A stretch of DNA of 64,000 bases from Hemerocallis citrina (Eukaryota; Streptophyta; Magnoliopsida; Asparagales; Asphodelaceae). The stretch covers positions 83,024,853 through 83,088,852 of the forward strand of contig CM030367.1 of the NCBI GenBank assembly GCA_017893485.1, written 5' to 3'. Shown one piece after another: positions 34,158 through 45,042 of the stretch (the stretch's first letter is position 1; each line of letters begins with the position of its first letter). The notes below the pieces were generated by a model. That model did not search any database and had not been told where the DNA came from. It worked only from the letters and a program-made list of their open reading frames with translations. Both the position numbers and the translations under genes were made by a program.

Positions 34158-36780
34158 TATAGAGACAACTCTGAGACGAAGTTGGACATTTGAACTCACT
34201 GTTTGTGGCTAGCAAATTTGGAGAGGTAGCTCTAGGACGGAGTTGGATGTTTGAACTTGTTGTTTACACCCAGCAAGTTTGGAGAGCTAACCTGTTTGAT
34301 CCTAGCAAGTTTATAGAGGCAACTCTGAGACGAAGTTGGATGTTTGAACTTGCTGTTTGTGCCGTGCAAGTTTGGAGAGGCAACTCTCGGACGGATATGG
34401 ATGTTTGAACATATTGTTTGTGTCCTACAAGTTTGTAGAGGGAACTCTAAGATGGAGTTGATGTTGAGCTTGTTGTTTGCACCCAACAAGTTTAGAGAGG
34501 TAACTCTAAAACGGAGTTGATGTTGAACTTGCTGTTTATGCCCAATGAGTTTGTAGAGACAACTCTAAAACGGAGTTGGACGTAGAGCTTATTGCATGAA
34601 TATAAGGGGTTGTTGGAAGGACTTGAGCGAAGAGTGCGAAACCAAACTCATTTTATGGAGTTAATGAGTTATTAACTGAGCATGAGCAAAGAATAAGGCA
34701 TTGAACTCGTGTATGGAGTTAACGAATTGTTAACGGAGCTTGAGCGAAGAACAAGGTACTGAACTCGTTGTAAAGAGTCAATGAGTTGTTAACGGAGCTC
34801 GAGCGAAGTGTGAGGTATTGAACTCATTGTTTGGAGTTAACAAGTTGTTGATGGAGCTCGAGTGGAAAGCGAAGTATTGAGAGCGAGGTATTGAACTCGT
34901 TGCTTGGAGTTAACAAGTTTTTGACGATGCTCGAACAGAGGTATTCAACTCGTTGTTTGTTGTTAATGAGTAGTTAACGAAGCTCGAGTGGAAAGCGGGG
35001 CATTGAACTTATTGTATGGAGCTAACAAATTGCTGGCGGAGTGCAAACGAAGAGCGAGATACTGAACTCGTTATAAGGAGTTAAAGAGTTGTTGACGGCA
35101 CTCGGGCGAAAAGCGAGGCCCAAACCTGTTGTATGGAGTTCACGAGTTGTTGACGGAGCTCAAGAGAAGAGTGGAGAATCGAACTCGTTATATGAAGTCA
35201 ATGAGTTGTTGATGGAGCTCGAGCGAAGAATAGAGACCAAACCTGTTGCCTTGAATTAACGAGTTATTGACGGAGGAGCTAGAGCAGAGGGAGAGATATT
35301 GAACTTGTTATTTGGAGTTAGTGAGTTGTTGACAGAGCTCGAGCAGAGAGTAAGACATTGAACTTGTTGAACAGACTTAACGAGTCATTGATGGAGCTTG
35401 AGAAAATAGCGGGGCACTGCACTCGTTGTTTGGAGTTACTAAGCTCTTGACGGAGCTCGAGAAAAGAGCAAGGCATTGAACTCATAGTATGGAGTGAAAG
35501 AGCTGTTGACGGAGCTCAAGCAGAGAGCGAGGTATTGAACTCGTTGTTTGGAGTTAAACGAAGCTCAAGCAGCGACCAAGGCATTGAATTCTTTGAACGA
35601 AGTTAACGATTCATTGACAGAGTTTGAGCGAAGAGCAAAGCATTGAACTTGTTGTATGGAGTGACCAAGCTGTTGACAGACCCCGAGCGAAAAGCAAGGC
35701 ATTGAAATCGTTGCAAGGAGTTAACAAATTATTGACGAAGTTCGGGGGATGAGCAGGAAAATAAACTCGTTGTATAGAGCTAACGAGCTGTTGACGAAGC
35801 TCAAGCGAAGAACAAGACATTGAACTCATTGTATGGAATGAATGAGCTGTTTACGGAGCACGAGCAGAAAGCAAGGTATTGAACTCGTTGAATAGAGTAA
35901 TCGAGTCATTAACGGAGCTCGAGCGAAAAGCAGGGCATTGAACTCATTGTTTGGGGTTACAGACTGTTAACGGAGCTCGAGCGAAGAGCATGGCATTAGA
36001 CTCATTGTTTGGGGTTACAGAGCTGTTGACGGAGCTCGAGCGAAGGGTGGGGCATTAAACTCGTTGTTTGGGGTTACCGAGCTATTGGCAGAGCTCGAGA
36101 AGAGAGAAAGGTAGTAGACTGGCTGTACAGAGTGAACGAGCTATTGAAGGAGCTCGAGCGAAGAGAAAGGCACTGAACTTGTTGCATGGAGTGAACGAGC
36201 CGTTGACGGAGCTCGAGCGAAGAGAGAGGCATTGAACTTGTTGCACGGAGTGAACGAGCCATTGACGGAGCTTAAGCGAAGAACAAGGCATTGAACTCGT
36301 TGTTTGGAGTGAATGAGTTGTTGACGGAGCTCGAGCGAAAAGAAAGGACATTGAACTCATTGCATAGAGTTAACAAGTTATTAATGGAGCTCGAGCAGAG
36401 AGCAGGCCATTGAACTCATTGTTTGGAGCTAACAAGTTGTTGACGGAGGTCGAGTGAATAGCGGGGCTTGAACTTGTTGTATGGAGTGAACAAGCTCTTG
36501 ATAGATCTCAAGTGGAGTACGAGGTATTGAATTCTTTGTATGGAGTTACCGAGTTATTGATGGAGTTCGAGCAAAGATTAAGGCATTGAACTCCTTGTAT
36601 CGAGTGAATAAGCTGTTGACGGAGCTCGAGCGATGAGCAAGCATTGAACTTGTTGTATAGAGTTAAGGAGTTGTTAACAGAGCTCGAGCAAAAAGAAAGG
36701 CGTTGACTTGTTGTGAGTGAACGAGATGTTGACGGGGCTTGTGTGGAGCATGGAGCGCTGAACTCATTTTGTGGAGCGAA
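34158..36780. repeat. 59-bp tandem array, main block (about 37 units plus 61-bp variants)
   Basis: From about 34577 units recur with a 59-bp period (GAGCTCGAG at 36032, 36091, 36150, 36209, and so on). The core is GAACTCGTTGTnTGGAGTnAAC followed by GAGnTGTTGACGGAGCTCGAGC. The left 420 bp are a diverged version with CAAGTTTGGAGAGG and 59-61 bp spacing. The array lies where pol would be in a complete Tat/Ogre element. Open frames on both strands are by-products of the period. Confidence 0.93.
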
Positions 36781-37719
36781 TAAGTTGTGGGGATTATGAG
36801 TCTTCTTAATACTGAAGTGAAATCTTTTGCAATTTTTCATTGTTGAAGTAATTCCTTTCTTCTTTTTGCTGACAAGTAGTCGTGTACACCGAATGGGGTC
36901 CTTGAGATGCCGAGCTTGCTGTTCTTCGCAATACGCTGTGCTTGACGGAGTTGGGACTTGTCCGTTTGCGCGGCTTGTCACACAAGATGGAGTTGGAGCT
37001 TAGTTAGGAGAATGTGGTGTTCCTCAGAAAATACTTGGAGTGTGCCCTTCTAAGGAGGCTTATCTTGATTTTCATCATCAAGAGTTAAGGCATCCCTGGG
37101 GAGTTGTTAGCTGACAGGAGGCATGTGAAGAGATTTGTGTCTCTTAAGCAGAGCATCCTCCTACCGGATAGCCGAAATGACGACTTGTAGGACAGCTTGT
37201 TGCATAGTGTTTGTAGCGATGATTAGGCATGAAACGTGGACTCATAGTGATTCTATAGTTATAACGAGAATTGCTGTTTGTGAAATAAGAAATATTTTAC
37301 ATGCATGTGCCTTGTGATTTGTCGTCTTGGGTATCAGCTAGTCATAGGAGCAACTCTAATGAGGAGTTCGACACCGGACTTTCCATTTTGTACTTGGCTA
37401 GTTGTAGAAGCAACTCTATGAGAGAGTTGGACTCCGAACTTGTTGTATGGGCCCTCCAACGAATTGTGAGAGTCGCCTCGAGTGGCAAGTTGAGCTCCAA
37501 ACTTGCTTGTTTGCAGGTTTGTTGGAACAACTGCAATCCACGATTATGAACATTTAACTTTATGAAATGCGCACCACTTGTTCCTATCCCATCTCTTATT
37601 GACTGTGGTCATCTTGGGAGGAGGACGGACTATTCCGTATTTTTCAACTGCCATGAAGATGGCTGACACACTTGCGTTAAGGGGGGGAACTTGTCGAAAT
37701 GTGGTGCTGGAGGAGAACG
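36781..37719 (-). other. Region between array and gag, no gene recognised
   Basis: It holds unique-looking sequence with a few relics of the repeat unit (for example TAGTTGTAGAAGCAACTCTATG near 37390). No conserved domain is found on either strand. Confidence 0.35.
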
Positions 37720-39193
37720 ACGTTAAGCTTCATCGTCTTTCTGAAACTTCCTGGGTCCTTCCTCGCTTGTATTCTTCCGTTTGTTCCCGGAAGGTGGATC
37801 CTTCTGGCCTTGAGGGTAAAGGGCTTCCTCGGCACTGATATACTTGTCACTCCTTTCTAAGAGCTCGGTGAAACCTTTAGGAGGTGTCTTTGCGAGGGAG
37901 CCTTCAGGTCTTTGTGAGCGATGTTGTGGCAAAAAGCGGCAACCGCCATCGACGAGTCCAGGGAAGATATGGACCTTGCCTTGGCTGTGAAGCGCTTAAT
38001 AAAGTCTTTCAGCAATTCTCTGTCCTTTAACTTTAATTCCAACAATGAAGCACTTGTCTTTTCAGCTTTGCGGCTGGTGACGAAGTGTGCTATGAAGAGT
38101 TCCTCCAGTTGGTCGAAGAAGAATATTGACTCCGGAGTAAGGCGAGAGTACCATTCCTTTGTTGTTCCTTTCAAATTTGTTGGGAATGTTTGGCACATGC
38201 GCCCATCGGTGCCATTATAGACCATCATGAGAGTATTAAAACTCACAATATGGTCAGCCAGGTCAAATTCACCATTGTAAGATTCAAACAGAGGAGCTTT
38301 GAAGTTTTTTGGAATGGGTGCATCAATGATGGATTTTCTTAAAGGAGATCGACTGTGGCTGTAAGCCCTGCTGGAGCGGTTCCCTTCATGCTTTATCTGT
38401 TCCAGGCGATCATCTACTTTTTGGGTGCAGCGAAGGACTTGGTCATCCTTCCCCTTGGATCTAGAGTCGCGGCTCCAGCCACAGTCTAAGTACTTGGTAC
38501 TCTGGATTCTTCTTCTCTCAAAGGAGTAGAGTCGCGGCTCCAGAAGTGTCGACCATGATCATGAGTACCTCGGATGGCTCGAAGGGTGTTATGCTTGAAG
38601 TTTTCCAATTCGGCTTTAGTGACTAGGGCCTCGTGCTCTTTTTTTCTCTCAAGGTGCATTTGACTCTTACGGGTTAGGTATCTTTCTACACTGTGCCCCC
38701 TATGAGAGAAGGAGCATCTTGATCTCTACCTTTTGGGAGAGTTGATTCTCCGGTTCTCCTGACATTCTAAGAGGGAGGCCTCGCCCCGTGTATGTCTCTC
38801 GTCCAAACGGATCCGTAGATCGGTCCCCTGTTGTTTTGCATTAATGACTTGACGAATATCTCTTGACCCCCGGGGTCCTCGCAAGGGCGTGTAGTAGCTT
38901 GCGGCAGAATGGACTGAAATATGGTTATATAAAGGGTGTTGTTCATGGTGCGATTCATGACGGCTTTGTTGGGAGCCCTCTGGCGCATCTCTGTTGAGAG
39001 GAACTTGATTAGGCTGTGGGGGTTGATCTAGCTGATGAGGAGAAATAAGGTCCTCCACAGGAGGAGCTTGCTAACAAAGATGGTTGGCTAGATGGCTTGA
39101 TGTTGCTGCTCCCCGTCTTAACTTCGGTGGCATGACGTGAAAACTCGGTATTTCTCATGGCAAGTTCTAATTTGTGACATAGATCTGTATAAT
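37720..39193 (-). pseudogene. Tat/Ogre-like gypsy gag, frameshifted
   Basis: On the minus strand gag starts just after the primer site. The N-terminal part is at about 38726-39190 (DLCHKLELAMRNTEFSRHAT, then a Pro/Gln/His-rich stretch). The core Retrotrans_gag domain is at about 38335 down to 37857: APIPKNFKAPLFESYNGEF, then CQTFPTNLKGTTKEWYSRL, LEELFIAHFVTSRKAEKTSA and LKDFIKRFTAKA. A frame change follows, then LAKTPPKGFTELLERSDKYI with SAEEAL at about 37790-37880. That order is the standard one for this lineage. No CCHC knuckle, protease, RT or integrase follows; the frame ends and gives way to unassigned DNA and the 59-bp array. It is a non-functional copy. Confidence 0.8.
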
Positions 39194-39212
39194 TTCCCAC
39201 AGACGATGCCAA
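39194..39212 (-). other. Primer binding site region of the Tat-like derivative
   Basis: On the minus strand it reads TGGCATCGTCTGTGGGAAA, two to three bases inside the 5' LTR, the characteristic block of Tat/Ogre-type elements. Confidence 0.78.
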
Positions 39213-39214
39213 TC

Positions 39215-39839
39215 TGTTGCTGCTTATTTTGATGTGAGGGCAAACGGATAGTGAGTTTATATTTTGAAGAAAACTACAAAGGTCTAACTTTTGATCGTAG
39301 CGTAAAAAGTGATTAGAGCTCCTGAGATTGGATTTGAATCGTTAAAAGAGCACTTTGATCTGAATCCAACTGTTGCTAATGCGGCCGACAGACCTGCAAA
39401 AAACCCTGAAACACCGGGGTTGGCCTCGACGACAGACCCTCCGACGTACCAGTCAGAACCAAAGAGAGAGAGAGATTGAGAGAGAAAATATTGATTACCT
39501 TCTGATTAAGGGAGGGGGGAGGATATTTATAGGTCTGAGAAACAGTTAGGAAATTAATATAAATTGGTTATCTCCTGTTGATTCTCCCTCTTACGAGATA
39601 GAATCAGTTACTCTTTTGGTGGGGACAAGATATTTGACTGACAACGCTCATGAGCTTGGTGTCTCTCTTAGTGGGCCCAGACACTTAATTGGCTTGAGAA
39701 TGGCTCATGTCTTGTTAATGAGCCTGAAGAAGGCCCGGACCTGTTAGAGAGGCCAATTGTTGTTAATCTGCCTCTAGAATCTTTAAGATCTGTGCTGAAA
39801 TCGTACAGCCCTGATTTAATGCAATTTTTACCATTATCA
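39215..39839 (-). repeat. 5' LTR of the Tat/Ogre-like derivative (625 bp)
   Basis: On the minus strand it starts TGATAATGGTAAAAATTGC and ends AGCAGCAACA. It is related to 12159-12766. The target duplication of the adjacent Mutator-like element overlaps its last six bases. Confidence 0.8.
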
Positions 39840-39842
39840 GAT

Positions 39843-40271
39843 GGCTAAATATAAAAAAAAGGACACAAAGTTTTGGGCCAGTTTAAAAAAAGGACACTAA
39901 TGTTTTTTTGTTTTAAAAAAGGACACAAAGTTTCAAAAAACTCCACTGGGTTAGTTAGGGTTAGGGTTAGGGTTGGGTTAAAAAAAAACAACTTTTATTT
40001 TTCATTTGTGTTTAAAAAAACCACATTTATCTTTTATTTGTGTTTAAAAAAACATCACTTAACTAATCAGATGTATAATTAACCCCCACCCCCCCCCCCC
40101 CCCCCCCCGCCCCCGCGAACTAATCCTAACCTTAACCCTAATCCTAACCCTAACCCTAACTAACCCAGTGGAGTTTTTTGAAACTTTGTGTCCTTTTTTT
40201 AAACAAAAAAATCTTAGTGTCATTTTTTAAAATTGGCCCAAAACTCTGTGTCATTTTTTTTATATTTAGCC
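39843..40271. mobile_element. Mutator-like non-autonomous inverted-repeat element (429 bp)
   Basis: The termini GGCTAAATATAAAA and its inverse open arms of about 140 bp (39843-39985 and about 40118-40271) that are near reverse complements. The flanks are a perfect 9-bp duplication TTATCAGAT (39834-39842 and 40272-40280). Nine-bp duplications with long terminal repeats are the mark of the Mutator superfamily. The arms carry GGACACAAAG words and, near the centre, TTAGGG/CCCTAA telomere-like runs; the middle has a C tract of about 20 bases. There is no transposase, so mobility would need one in trans. Confidence 0.87.
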
Positions 40272-41024
40272 TTATCAGATAGAGTGATGGGAAACTAGTG
40301 ATCACTGGTATATATGTTTTTTTCCAAATAAATACCTGGTAAGTATTACCTGGAAATATCATCCATATTTTGTGACTAGACCATACATGTCATTACTGGT
40401 TTTGTGTTGTGCAGGGTGGATGCATCATGTACAAACAATGAACAAATCCAGTGGAAACTATTTTATAAATGACCAAAAACATTTCTAGAAAATCTAAAGT
40501 GAACAATATAGATTCACTTCTCATAAGAAAACAGTGATATAGATCCCACTCTAGGCAAAGATAATATTCAAGTCTGTGAACACTAAATTGACCATTGATC
40601 TATCACCAGCTAACAAGCATCTTGATTAATACTGACAGTCATTAAATATTTCCCACTTGGATTTCCTGAGAAATCTAATAATAATCATCTCATTATTTTT
40701 AATTAATCTGCTGAATGCAACAAAATAATAATAATAACACGAAGCATCGTCACTAATCATGTGAATTAATTAATAAGCATGGCTACTAGTAAGAACCCAA
40801 TCCAATCGTTGCTTGTTTCTTCAAAAATTGTTTTCAATTTTACCATAAAATGAACCTGCAGCTTCTTCTTCCCTCTTGATTCTATACCTCGTTTTGAATT
40901 TGAACCTGCACCATATCAAAATCTTCATCATCACCTAATCAATACAGTAACACCAGCAAAAATATCCTTTACAAAATAATATAGTAAAACCCCCCACAAA
41001 ATAAAAAGGCCAAGTATCCAATAT
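40272..41024 (+). other. Upstream region of the GT61 pseudogene, no gene seen
   Basis: This is non-repetitive-looking AT-rich DNA before the gene. A CT-rich stretch (40860-40890) could be promoter or leader, but no decisive element is seen. Confidence 0.35.
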
Positions 41025-41898
41025 ATGCACACCATTAGCAACCAATGGGTGAAGAGAAGTACCCAATACGAAGATCTGAAGGCTCCTCCCTATACTTCTC
41101 CAATTCTTCTTATTGTTCAGCAGCCTAATTTTCGACCATCAGTTTTTCTTTCTTCGCCTCTTTGGCCACCTTCTCTGGTAAGCTGCATCCATCTCTTGTT
41201 TTTCTTTCCATTATCTTTCACGTATTCATTTTTGACATTTCTGCTTCATTCATTCACAGGAATTTCACTCCAAGTGAACAATGAAATTAGTACCGCTAGC
41301 AATAAAGACCAAGCATGCTCCACAGCTGCCAACAACACCATCTGTTGCGACCGAACCAGCTTCCACAGTGACATCTGTTTCATGCAAGGTGACGTAAGAA
41401 CCCACGCTGCTTCCTCCTCTATCCTCCTCTTCTCATCAGACTCTTCAATGGATGAAAGGATTAGACCATACACTAGAAAATGGGAGTTGAACAAGATCCC
41501 TGAACTCAGCCTCAGGATTATCGATCAAAACACTTCTTCCTTTCACCAGTGTGATGTTAGGCACAATGTCTCGGCTCTCTTCTTCACTCTTGCAGGTTAT
41601 ACAGGTAACATATTCCATGCCTAATGCGCTTGGCCCCCACTACATCACTACCCAACAAGTCCACCGTCAAGTAGGCTTTGTAGTACTACAAATATTGATG
41701 GCACACCAAGTACCAAGAAATCCTCCCAACTTTCCGACTACTCTCTCATAGATTTCTCCAAGGATACAATAACAAATTGCTTCCCTAAAGCTATAACTGG
41801 CCTTCGATTCCATGACAGCCTTGCAATCGATCCTTGGCGAATGAATGACAGAAAAACCATCGTAGACTTCCACCTCATGCTTGATGAGGCCTACAAAC
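41025..41898 (+). pseudogene. GT61-family glycosyltransferase pseudogene, part 1 (N-terminal and central)
   Basis: Family 61 glycosyltransferases are Golgi type II enzymes; in plants they add xylose or arabinose to cell-wall xylan or glycoproteins. Family features here: CCDRTSFHSDICFMQGDVRT at about 41345-41405, ERIRPYTRKWE at about 41455-41490, GYTGNIFHA at about 41594-41621, then, in changed frames, HYITTQQVHRQVGFVV, QLSDYSLIDFSKDTITNCFP and ITGLRFHDSLAIDP (to about 41840) and VDFHLMLDEAYK at the break. At least two frame changes occur between 41622 and 41730. No N-terminal membrane anchor is evident. A possible intron (GT at 41178, AG at 41259) would break the frame if spliced. The copia insertion follows after CTACAAAC. 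Continues at 48571. Confidence 0.85.
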
Positions 41899-42199
41899 TG
41901 TTGGAATCAAAGGATGAAAACTGGAAATGCAAATAGAAAATGATTATGGAGACAATTTTAATATTGAGTTGCTACTGCACAGCTCTAGAGTTTCTGTTGA
42001 TTGAATTGAATTTCAGTACACCAACAAGACTTCATTTATAGGCAGCCAGTTCTCTAGAGATTTCTATTCTAGAAAAACAAAATGACTCATTGGAACTCTA
42101 ATACATCATTAACTAGACTGTTACAATATCCAAAGACTTTTGATAAATTAAAAAACAGAAAATTCTGGAAATAAGTAGAAAAGCACATTAATTCCAACA
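41899..42199 (-). repeat. Copia 3' LTR
   Basis: Direct repeat of 48271-48570. A purine-rich ACGGGGAG (minus strand of 42200-42207) borders its inner edge. Confidence 0.93.
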
Positions 42200-42292
42200 C
42201 TCCCCGTTAATGTGCTTTCTTCACCACACCAATGAGCTCTCTGAGATGGCAAAATTTTTTCTTAGAAAGTGCTTTGGTGAGAATATCAGCCA
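42200..42292 (-). pseudogene. Copia RNase H C-terminal end, detached
   Basis: The minus-strand frame MADILTKALSKKKFCHLREL is the conserved end of copia RNase H. It is separated from the rest (43412 on) by the nested mini-LTR element, which cuts inside the EEQLADI motif. Confidence 0.85.
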
Positions 42293-42652
42293 TGTAATGC
42301 CCCGAGGCCGGCTCAGCTGCGCACGCGGCTACACGTGTACGCACGCAAAAAAACGGACACAAAACACTAGTCACGCCCACCACAGGCACCATCAAAAGGT
42401 GGGTATACCCATTAGATACCTTTATCACTTGGTTTTTCCTATATAATCCACTCATTTCCCAAGCATTTTTTCGATATGTGATTATCCCCATGAACCCCAC
42501 GTCATACCCCATGCATGCATGTATTCTTCATCTAATTCCCATGCACATTAATAGTCATAGCCCCATAATCAATCCTATAGGCTCATCATTAATTCCTTCC
42601 AATCAAACCCTTATAGGATCCTCTTATAGGACAACAACCAACCATCAATCTC

Positions 42653-42700
<48 letters not shown>

Positions 42701-43314
42701 TATTCTTATATATAATATTATATATATACCCGCTTAAGTATGGAGTGTTACACACACCCCTCCTTAAGAACTCAGCGTCCTCGCTGAGCCCGGGACACCG
42801 AAGCTAATACAGGACTGCCTTTCTAGCCGATGTGGAGTGGAGTACCCTACTAGAGTACTGCCCATGGTCTCTACCAGCGTACTGTCCTCAGTCAGGCGTA
42901 CCTCTAACCCACTCTGACCCACAATCAGTATTGAAAGTTGGCTCTGATACCATTTTGTAGAGCCCCGAGCCCGGCTCAGCTGCGCACACGCTACGTGTGT
43001 GCACACGCGAAAAAACGGACACAAATCTCTAGCCACGCCAACCAAAGGCACCATCAAAAGGTGGGTTAACCCTATAGGTGACCTTTATCATTTGGAATAT
43101 CCTATATACACACACACTCTTCTCTTCACACCCACGATGTGGGATTAAATCCCCTCTCCCAGGCCACATCACACACCCATGCAGCACACTTCTCCATTCA
43201 TTTTTCATGCACATAATTGCCTATGCCCCATAGATCATTTCTATAGGATCCATCTCAATCCAATTAATTCCAAGCCTCCAATAGAAATTCCATGGGCCAA
43301 CAACCAACCACTCA

Positions 43315-43353
<39 letters not shown>

Positions 43354-43411
43354 TATTATATTTTCTATATAATATCATATATATATACCCGCTTAATTAC
43401 GGGATATTACA
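42293..43411 (-). mobile_element. TRIM-like mini LTR retroelement (1119 bp)
   Basis: LTR 42293-42752 (460 bp), internal 42753-42955 (203 bp), LTR 42956-43411 (456 bp), flanked by perfect AGCCA duplications (42288-42292, 43412-43416). The LTRs start TGTAnnGCCCCGAG and end ATnTTACA. A tRNA-iMet primer-site complement (42941-42952) adjoins the right LTR, so the element is on the minus strand. The internal part has no gene; it begins ACACCCCTCCTTAAGAACTC and includes CCTTTCTAGCCGATGTGG, which ties it to the composite at 13.3-22.1 kb. It must use enzymes of another element. An ATT microsatellite (about 42654-42692) and an (AT)n run (about 43319-43347) lie in the two LTRs. Confidence 0.93.
42941..42952 (-). 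other. Primer binding site of the mini LTR element
   Basis: On the minus strand it reads TGGTATCAGAGC, 3 bases from the LTR. Confidence 0.85.
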
Positions 43412-44218
43412 AGCCAACTGCTCCTCTAACCTGCAATACTCAAGCTGAACTATATCATTCTCAATAGCTTCTCTGATGAAGTGATACTTGATTGCAATAT
43501 GCTTTTTCTGTTCATGATTGACCGGATTTTCTCCATTGGCAATCGCTGATTTGTTGTCAGAGTACAAGGTGGTTCTGGTATCTTGCTTTTCTCCAATGTC
43601 TTCAAGAATTCTTCGAAGCCATACCGCTTGAGATGTCGCTTTTGCTCCTGCATTATATTCTGCTTCAGCAGAGGATTGAGCCACAACACTTTGTTTCTTT
43701 GAAGCCCATGAACAAATCCCCGATCCAAGAGAGAAAACATAGGCAGAAGTGCTCTTCATGTCATCAAGACAACCAGCCCAATCACTGTCGATATACTTAA
43801 TGAGACTCGAATTCTCTGTTGCCTTATACAAAATTCCGTAGTCAAGTGTGCCTTGCAAGTATCTTAGCACTCTTTTCGCAACTCCAAAATGAACTTGACT
43901 TGGCACTTGCATATATCTTGATAAGAGACTCGCATCAAACATAATATCCGGTCTAGTAGCCGTAAGATACAAGTGACTACCAACCATACTTCTATAAGTT
44001 GTAGAATTCGCCTTCTTTGATCCATCTTCTTTCTTCAATTTTTCATTTGGTACCAAGGGAGTAGCTGCAGATTTGCATCCCACCATATTGAATTTCCTCA
44101 AAATATTTTTAGCATATTTCTTTTGAGAAATGAAGATCTCATTTATGTTTTGAGACACTTCAATCCCCAAAAAATAATGCAATAAGCCCAGGTCACTCAT
44201 TTCATAGGTACTCATCAT
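43412..44218 (-). pseudogene. Copia RT C-terminus and RNase H
   Basis: The open frame of 273 codons, of which the last few are mini-element DNA, continues RT after the stop near 44232. It contains DLGLLHYFLGIEV, QKKYAKNILRKFNM, then the RNase H motifs DSDWAGC, SSAEAEY and YSDNKSAI, and ends at YCRLEEQLA where the mini-LTR element enters. RNase H would degrade the RNA strand during reverse transcription. Confidence 0.9.
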
Positions 44219-45027
44219 ATCTTTTTTGAACTGCTAGATCATGCTTTCATCGTTGCCGGTAAAAATTAAATCATCAACATAGAGTGAAACAATGAGAATA
44301 GAATCTCCTTTCTTCAATACATAGAGTGTGGATTCACTTGGGCTCTTTTGGAAGCCTCTCTTGACAAAATACTTGTCAATTTCACCGTACCAAGTTCGGG
44401 GTGCTTGCTTCAGTCCATAAAGAGCCTTTTTAAGCTTATAAACTTTATCTCCTTCCCCGTCAACCAAAAAACCTTGTGGTTGTTGAACATATACTTCTTT
44501 TTCTAAAACTCCATTCAAAAAAGCCGATTTAACATCAAGTTGATAAAGAAGCCATTTCTTTTGTGCTGCAATAGCAATCAAAGTTCTTATCGTTTCAAGT
44601 CTCGCTACTGGAGCAAAAGATTCTGAAAAATCAATACCTGGCTTTTGAGTGAAACCTCTTGCTACAAGCCTTGCTTTTTGTTTTTGAATGCTCCCATCTT
44701 CATTGATTTTCGTCTTGAAAATCCATTTGACTCCAATTATTTCTCGAAATTTCAGACGATCTTCAAGCTCCCATATGTAGTTCTTCTCTATCATTCTCAT
44801 CTCCTCTTCCATTGCTTTCACCCAAACCTCTGCTTTTTTAGCTTCTTCAAAACTTTCTGGTTCTGTACCAGAAAAATTGCATGATTCATAGACATCACTT
44901 AAGTTTTGGAATCTTAATGGACAACTTTCGGATGAGGAAAAATTTGGAGACGAATAGCCTGCACCGGACTGACTCGTTGGAGTGGTAGGTGATTGTGGAA
45001 AGACTTCTTCTACTTCTTGTTGCATTT
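44219..45027 (-). pseudogene. Copia reverse transcriptase
   Basis: The minus-strand frame includes [60 protein letters not shown] and the catalytic [11 protein letters not shown] box. A TAG stop follows DESMI near 44232, and the frame then continues in the next feature. The N-terminal side was joined to integrase before the LINE insertion at 45043-45633. Confidence 0.92.
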
Positions 45028-45042
45028 GATTATATTGATGTT

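Larger units (their letters stand above)
12159..39839 (-). mobile_element. Tat/Ogre-like non-autonomous gypsy derivative, heavily nested
   Basis: Related LTRs of about 0.61-0.63 kb lie at 12159-12766 and 39215-39839, both ending ACCATnATCA on the plus strand. The right one is preceded by a primer-site block reading TGGCATCGTCTGTGGGAAA on the minus strand, which is typical of Tat/Ogre gypsy elements, and then by a gag remnant. The left one is followed by a purine tract. About 8.6 kb of own sequence remains once three later insertions (13313-22123, 23626-30432, 30767-34157) are set aside. It holds gag and a 59-bp tandem array but no pol. The 5-bp flanks at the two outer ends do not match, so pairing these two LTRs as one element is an inference; they could belong to two copies. 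Confidence 0.55.

Noticed and set aside
35611..36981. Ser/Leu-rich minus-strand ORFs in the tandem array
   Set aside because: A 59-bp period is not a multiple of three, so long frames arise from low stop density in all phases; no domain is seen.
37578..38220. Plus-strand ORFs over the gag remnant
   Set aside because: The minus strand there has the ordered Retrotrans_gag motifs; the plus-strand frames are shadows.
39955..40165. Telomere-like repeats as a sign of a chromosome end or fusion
   Set aside because: They are inside the arms of a 429-bp mobile element with a 9-bp target duplication, with retroelement and gene sequence on both sides.
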